This document shows, one piece after another, positions 58,874 through 64,000 of a stretch of 64,000 nucleotides of DNA (positions are counted from its first letter, which is position 1; each line of letters begins with the position of its first letter). Position numbers and translations under genes: made by a program. Below the pieces are notes generated by a model, which saw nothing but the letters and a program-made list of their open reading frames with translations, was not told where the DNA came from and did not search any database. This DNA comes from Plazaster borealis. Lineage: Eukaryota; Echinodermata; Asteroidea; Forcipulatida; Labidiasteridae. Location: the NCBI GenBank assembly GCA_021014325.1, contig CM037471.1:21596818-21660817 (forward strand), given 5' to 3'.

Positions 58874-58883
58874 CGATGTAAAA

Positions 58884-59272
58884 GACTGTGCAACTGCAAG
58901 TCTCGTGCATATATCGAAAACGAGAAACAAGTCGAAAGAAGACTTCATTTTTTGTGAAATCAAATCTTTTTATATTCTATTCATACAAAATTCTTGAAAC
59001 GGCAATTCCTTATACTATTAAAAAAAAAATTAAAAATCAATTTTAATATTTATTTTAACACAACTAATTTGTAATACTTACTTTTTAGAAGCCCCATTTG
59101 CGAACCACACCCTAATTTCTACAACCATTCCATAGGTTTAATGATAACTTGAATGTCAGTTGGACAAAAAATTCTTACTCGTTTACAAGTAACCGGAAAC
59201 GGAGATACATACTCTTGAATTTCTTCATGGATATGTTGTATTTATTTCATTTACTTTCATATACTTTCATAT
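58884..59272 (+). repeat. Dispersed repeat M, copy 2
   Basis: GACTGTGCAACTGCAAGTCTC, AACAAGTCGAAAG, AAATCAAATCT, AACCGGAAAC and ACTTTCATA in the same order as at 6943-7310. Confidence 0.6.
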
Positions 59273-59371
59273 TAACAGTTTGTAACCAAACACTGCATAA
59301 CAGAAAGTGAAATTAAAGAATTCAAGACAATACGCAAACAAATTAATATGGTTGGAAAGATTTTTAAATGT

Positions 59372-59562
59372 AGAATATAATGATTCACACAAATATCCCA
59401 CGAAATTGTGGGGTTTTCATTTTACTTTGTGAACTAACACGGTCCGCCATTTTGTGGAGTCAAAATTTTGGTTACTAAATGGTAGAACGTGTTATGTTAG
59501 TTCATAATGTAAAAGGAAAACAAAAAATGTTGCGGTATATTTGTGTGGATCATTATATTCTT
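59372..59562. mobile_element. Hairpin element L, copy 2
   Basis: GAATATAATGATTCACAC and the inverse GTGTGGATCATTATATTC form the ends. CACGGTCCGCCATTTTGTGG lies in the centre. Confidence 0.7.
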
Positions 59563-61477
59563 AAGAACAAATGCTTTTTATAGCTTAAAGCGTCCAATCT
59601 GAAGGTAACGTTTCCCTTTAATGAATTAAGTATAATCGCAAAATATCTAGATCTTACATAATAAACATCAGGCTCTTTGAATAGACTTGTACAATTTAAT
59701 TGGAGAGAGCAATCAGGTTTGTCTTTATTATGCAAGTAAATTTTATTTGTGCTTTGTGCAGTATATTGAAATGACTCTGAATTTCATTGCGATCAGATTT
59801 ATTCTTATGTGAATTTACACATTGACACTTATTGCCAGAAAATGTGTATGGAAATGACATTATGTTGTTACTAATTATTATTATAACAGAGATAGGGCCT
59901 AATAGTACAAATTTTTGTAGTCACTCTTTAATCTGAAAACTAAACTACAACATGACAATTAAATTCTTTGTTTTTTTATTTTCTTGTTACATGCAATTGC
60001 ACTGGTTCTAAACCGAACTCTGATCAAAGATTAAAAGACCTATCTGTGAGATTTACAATAAAGAAAATGTATGACATTGGGAACATACAGCATTGTTGAG
60101 ACGGTGACATCAACTACACGTTGTAAAAACACTATTAATTTACCAGTTGACCTTTGTTTGTCAATAGAGGGCAGCAAATACCTCTTGTTTAAAATCTTAG
60201 GTCAGGTATCACACGGTTAAAAAAAATAGAGCATGGACAACACTTGTCGGTCGGGGGGGTCATCCAGGAAACTAACCAATCAGATGCTGCGTAAAAAAAA
60301 CGTTTGGCATTGTTTGTGTGGTTCCCCTTACTACTTTTCTTTTTTTATCCATGCTACGATGAAAAAAAAAAAGAGTACGACAACACGTTCGGAACATTTC
60401 GGATAACTTCGAAAAAGGAGGAATTCCTCCTTTTTGGTCACGTGATTTTGGGTGATACCGGACCCTAAATTCGACAGAGCCTAGTCGGAGATTTTTGGGT
60501 CTGGGAACCAGACTAATACAAATGCTGTAATAGTCCAATAATTTTGTGGCTTCATACCTGGTGATGGATAAGTGACCTAAGTAACATTTCGTATACTTGT
60601 ACTTTGTTTTGGGAGACAGGAAAACATAACTCATTTTATAACACTGACAATTAGCATGATAAAAGTCTAATAAATATTTGTTTGTTGAGTACAGTGGTAT
60701 TGTACTCATGTATTGTTTGTTAAACTTATCAAGCCGCCAAGGGAATTTTGTTTAACGGAATCAAGCTGAAATGTTGAATCCTGATACGAGATTGTTCTGT
60801 TGATAAAGAGGTTTTTTTTTCAGGTGAACATTATATTTTTAATAATAACACTACAGTAGAGTAACATGTAATGTCTAGATGTAACTCGTTATTTCTTGGA
60901 GAACATTAATGCAGATTGCAGTTTAAACAACGCTTATTTTTTTCAACATTTGTCAGGGTTTTTTATTGTTAGTGATTAATTGTTCATCTGTTGTTTGTGT
61001 GGGTTTGGGGGGCGATGGGGGTTAAAGCAGCGTGTAACCTGTTACCCATTTCACACTGTTTTAAATTAATGTATTCCAAGTACTGCCAAAATTAATTAAT
61101 AGCTATTTGTAATGTAAAATAAAATTAATATAACATCACATAGCCTTTTTTTTTTTTTTTTTTTTTCCTTGGCATTGAAACAAAAACTCAGGTCAGAAGT
61201 AAAGCGCCCTCTAAGGGCATCCTGAGATTGTTTTTTAATCAAGGTCATTCCTTCTGATAGTTGTCAACAGCGATAATAATACAGGAGAGTCAGCTTTGTA
61301 AACATCATTGGGTTCTTTGATATTTGTTTTAATATTATTTTCATGTAAAGTCTTAGTTTCCACGGAAGAAATCTTCTTTGGCTGGAATGACAACATGAAT
61401 TCCAAAAAATGTTCAGTGCTCTTTCCTCTTTGAATAAGAACTTCTTCTGGTTAGTAACTTGTAAATGTTTATTTCAG

Positions 61478-61685
61478 AATGCTGGCAGATATCAAAAGCA
61501 GTATCTTGGATCACGGCATTCAAAATGGCGGACTCGGAAAGCAACGTATCAATGAAATCAGTGGGTGCACCTTCATCAGCAGTTACCATGGTGACATCCC
61601 TGGATCCTCCTCCCAGTGACGTTGTGGAAGCCGTCAATCGATCCAATGAAATCATACCAGCACTATTTGCTTTGCCTTCTGAAAG
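61478..61685 (+). CDS. Right-edge gene, first coding exon
   Basis: The acceptor TTTATTTCAG ends at 61477. ATG at 61525 sits in a strong start context (CAAAATGG). The exon ends GAAAG followed by gtaact in phase 2, so 53 codons plus two bases are coding and 47 bases are 5' UTR. The frame continues exactly into the exon at 62075. An in-frame ATG at 61465 lies before the acceptor and is not used in this model. Confidence 0.7.
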
Positions 61686-64000
61686 GTAACTTTTGTATTA
61701 TGTTGCGGATTAAGGGCCTTGTCACCCAAGGCAATTTTTACAGGCAACTTGGAGGCAACCAACTACACAGCATGCATAAGGAACTCTTCAGTGGCACAAG
61801 GGGACATTTTTCATACAGTGTCTCTTACTCTAGCCAAGAAAATTAGGTAAAGATTTAGATGTTATTGTTTTGCCTTTGTGGAGGTTGCCTGGAACTGGTT
61901 GCCTATGGTGTGACATGGTCCTTAAACCTCATGGGTTCTGTTTTTTGTTATTAACGTAAAATCATAAGAAAGTGGGTTGAGGTTAGTGTAATCATCGCTG
62001 ATAAATGAATTGTATGCTTTTCAGATGCAGAAATTATATCACTAAATGATGTCTTTTTTTTTGATCATGTTTAGTGGAGATACCAAAAAGCTGAAGCTGT
62101 GCAAGCGAGTTGGTTGGTTGCGGGATGGCGTGTTTACTACAGGGTTCATGGAAATCAACATCAAAGAAGCCAAACAAAAAGGAATCTTCAGCCAGCCACG
62201 TCATGTTACTCTCGTCCGGGGGGAGGATAGCGCCTTTCAATCTCAGGTCATCGAGGGTCAAAAAGGGCCCTCTTACAAACAGCTCAGCTCCCTTGTACTC
62301 AGTCCAGGGACGTCAACCATGGGATTAATCAGTGCACGGGGGAAAGTCATACCCAAAAGGATAACTGTTATCAAAAATGTTCCCTGTGCTAATAAATTCC
62401 CAGGGAAGCTGGTTGCACTCGGTAAAGCACCCTCTTTTGGGACGTCGGCTAATACAGCAACAGGCCATCAAAATCAGACGGAGAGCAATGAGGTTGCCAA
62501 GACCCTTTCTATGGTTAGCCATGGTTTATCTACTCCAAATGTACAAGAATCAGATCCTAGTTGGCAGAGGTTGCCACACCTGAGTTCCCAAGATACTCTC
62601 CTTGTTGAGGATCAGAACAACAGCGTGAAAACTAAACAGGTACAAGCTGCCTCTACTGGTAAACCTCATTCTTATCCTTCTAAAAAAAGACGTCAGCAAC
62701 AGAAACACTCTCCCCGCATCACTCGTGCAAAGACGAAAGACGGGATCTCTCCCAAAAACAACAACTTGGGTTCACCACGGACAGACACTTGTCATTTGCA
62801 ATCATTGAGCAATCCCAAATTGGACCTCTTGAAATTGGACATTGATTTCTCTCGTCATAATGTTCTTCAAATGGAAGGTCTGATTCAATTACCATGTGAT
62901 CCCACTCCAAGTGAATTCAACTGTTTGGAACAGAAGAAGATACCGAATACAAAGCAAAACTTTAGCGACAAAGTCCACGTGGCGCCACAACTTTACTCTC
63001 TCCTTTCAAAAGGCACCACAAACAAACATCTGGAGAACCAACCTACTGCTCAAAGCGAGAACAAGACCGTCAAGAACGTGCAATGCATCCCAGAGTGTTC
63101 AAACCAAACATCGGCTCATGAGGAACCGGAACAAAATACCGACGCAGTTGGACAGTCTGAACATATAGAGATAAAGGAGGAAAAGTTTCAAAAGCGCAAA
63201 TTTGATGAGGCCTGCTCCCCATTAAATTATAGAGCTGCACCAAAATTGAAGTATAACATGAGTGGAGAGCCGAGTAGTGGCGAGCCAGCAGATAAATACA
63301 CCAAACGTTTGGACCCTGAAATGTGTGGCACTCCGACGACAAACCTGGGATCAAGTACTGATCATTCCCAACATGATGATCCAGATCCATTTATGCAGAA
63401 CAAACGAGATAGATGCGGTCATGTTTCCTCGAGTGGTAACCAGGATAAAGGCCAAAGGTCAAAGCGTGTGGCACCTAATTCTAGTGATAACTTAATAGCA
63501 AATGCTAATACATGTAGTTTACCTGATGGTGGTGCAGAAGCTTCGTTGCAAAACAACACTGTAAGCATATCAACAAATCTCCCTATGTCACCAATGCAAA
63601 CTTTAGGTCGACAAACTTCAACAGCAAGCCATGTAGTCCCAGTCAGAAATAGTACTTCTGTGAACTCTGACTTGGAATTGAGAGAAGATAACAGTCGTGG
63701 CAACGACTCAAGGAACACTTTGTCAACCACGACTATTTCAGAAACAAACAGTGAACGACCCAGCTTACCAAGTGATTCATCAGTTGACAAGACAACGGTT
63801 GATCAAGTCTCGGACGGAGTCCCATTATTACAAATCGGTTCAGTGTACAGTCTCTCAGCTGAAGAAGCCAAAAGACTATTCCCAAGGGCCTCCATCGAGA
63901 CACCTTCAGAGTTAGTTGAAACAAACCAGAGTCCAGTGCATGCTGATTCGAACATACCAATAAGCAGCTCTACTAGTGGTCCCGTTGTTGCACATTCTGC
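61525..64000 (+). CDS. Large nuclear-type protein, incomplete at right edge, unknown family
   Basis: Coding exons 61525-61685 and 62075 to beyond the window give at least 695 residues. Residues about 54-150 look folded and may be the conserved part: LCKRVGWLRDGVFTTGFMEI, then RHVTLVRGEDSAFQSQVIEG and GLISARGKVIPKRITVIKNV. The rest is Ser/Thr/Gln/Asn-rich and probably disordered. It has a basic cluster (PSKKRRQQQKHSPRITRAKT) that fits a nuclear localisation signal, and acidic/basic patches. There is no signal peptide or membrane span. I do not recognise the family; a chromatin- or transcription-associated role is a guess from composition. There is no stop in frame in 1.9 kb, which alone argues for real coding. 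Confidence 0.78.
62075..64000 (+). CDS. Right-edge gene, large second coding exon (open to edge)
   Basis: The acceptor is a T-rich tract and ATCATGTTTAG, followed by TGGAGATACC. The first T completes a Ser codon. The frame then stays open for 641 codons to the window end. The many short ORFs on both strands over 62-64 kb are shadows of this exon. Confidence 0.8.

Larger units (their letters stand above)
57302..61477 (+). other. Probable first intron of the right-edge gene
   Basis: About 4.2 kb between the putative non-coding exon and the ATG exon. It holds a CAGGCCTGGAATT element, repeat M, hairpin L, a C tract near 58186, a T tract near 61147 and no supported exon. The minus ORF at 60272-60709 is unsupported. 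Confidence 0.45.

Noticed and set aside
61413..61655. Minus-strand ORF over the first coding exon of the right-edge gene
   Set aside because: It is the antisense shadow of the plus-strand exon, which has splice sites and a strong start codon.

Overview
The window looks like gene-poor nuclear DNA of an animal, most likely a marine deuterostome and probably an echinoderm such as a sea star. That placement is an inference. It rests on spliced genes with GT/AG junctions, an insulin/IGF-type precursor, AT-rich spacers, abundant short inverted-repeat elements and tRNA-derived SINEs. No bacterial-type operon, rRNA gene or CRISPR array was seen.

Two genes are well supported. (1) An insulin/IGF-type hormone precursor lies on the minus strand between 32471 and 27989. 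It has three coding exons. One carries the signal peptide and B domain (32306-32459). The second carries the A domain and a long E region (29266-29915). The third is a terminal exon without its own start codon (27989-28222). Joined at consensus splice sites they give about 345 residues with the six insulin-type cysteines. (2) At the right edge, on the plus strand, an ATG exon (61525-61685) splices in frame to a large exon (62075 to the end) that is open to the edge. It encodes a nuclear-looking, mostly disordered protein I could not name. A probable promoter and non-coding first exon for it lies at about 57181-57301. Three further possible coding segments (96-365 minus, 18431-18692 plus, 23464-23682 minus) are weak.

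Most of the rest is repeat. Two TTAA-flanked MITE-like families dominate: ten copies of family A, five of family B, and related families C and D. Others include 'GGGCCCAATTTCATAGAGC' elements (E), GGGTCA-rich elements with ACACTCTAAAA ends (F), GCCGTAGCC inverted elements (N), and several hairpin or fold-back units. Also present are tRNA-Leu-derived SINEs, a LINE 3' end and Penelope-like termini. Nesting is visible at 26.0, 37.3 and 45.2 kb.

Layout: 1-18 kb repeats and spacers; 18-26 kb mixed repeats with weak exon candidates; 27-33.4 kb IGF locus with intronic repeats and a CpG-rich upstream block; 34-57 kb repeat-rich desert; 57-64 kb the right-edge gene. The octamer GAGGGCGC, which fits the core of the vertebrate CTCF motif, is strongly over-represented and concentrated around the two genes.
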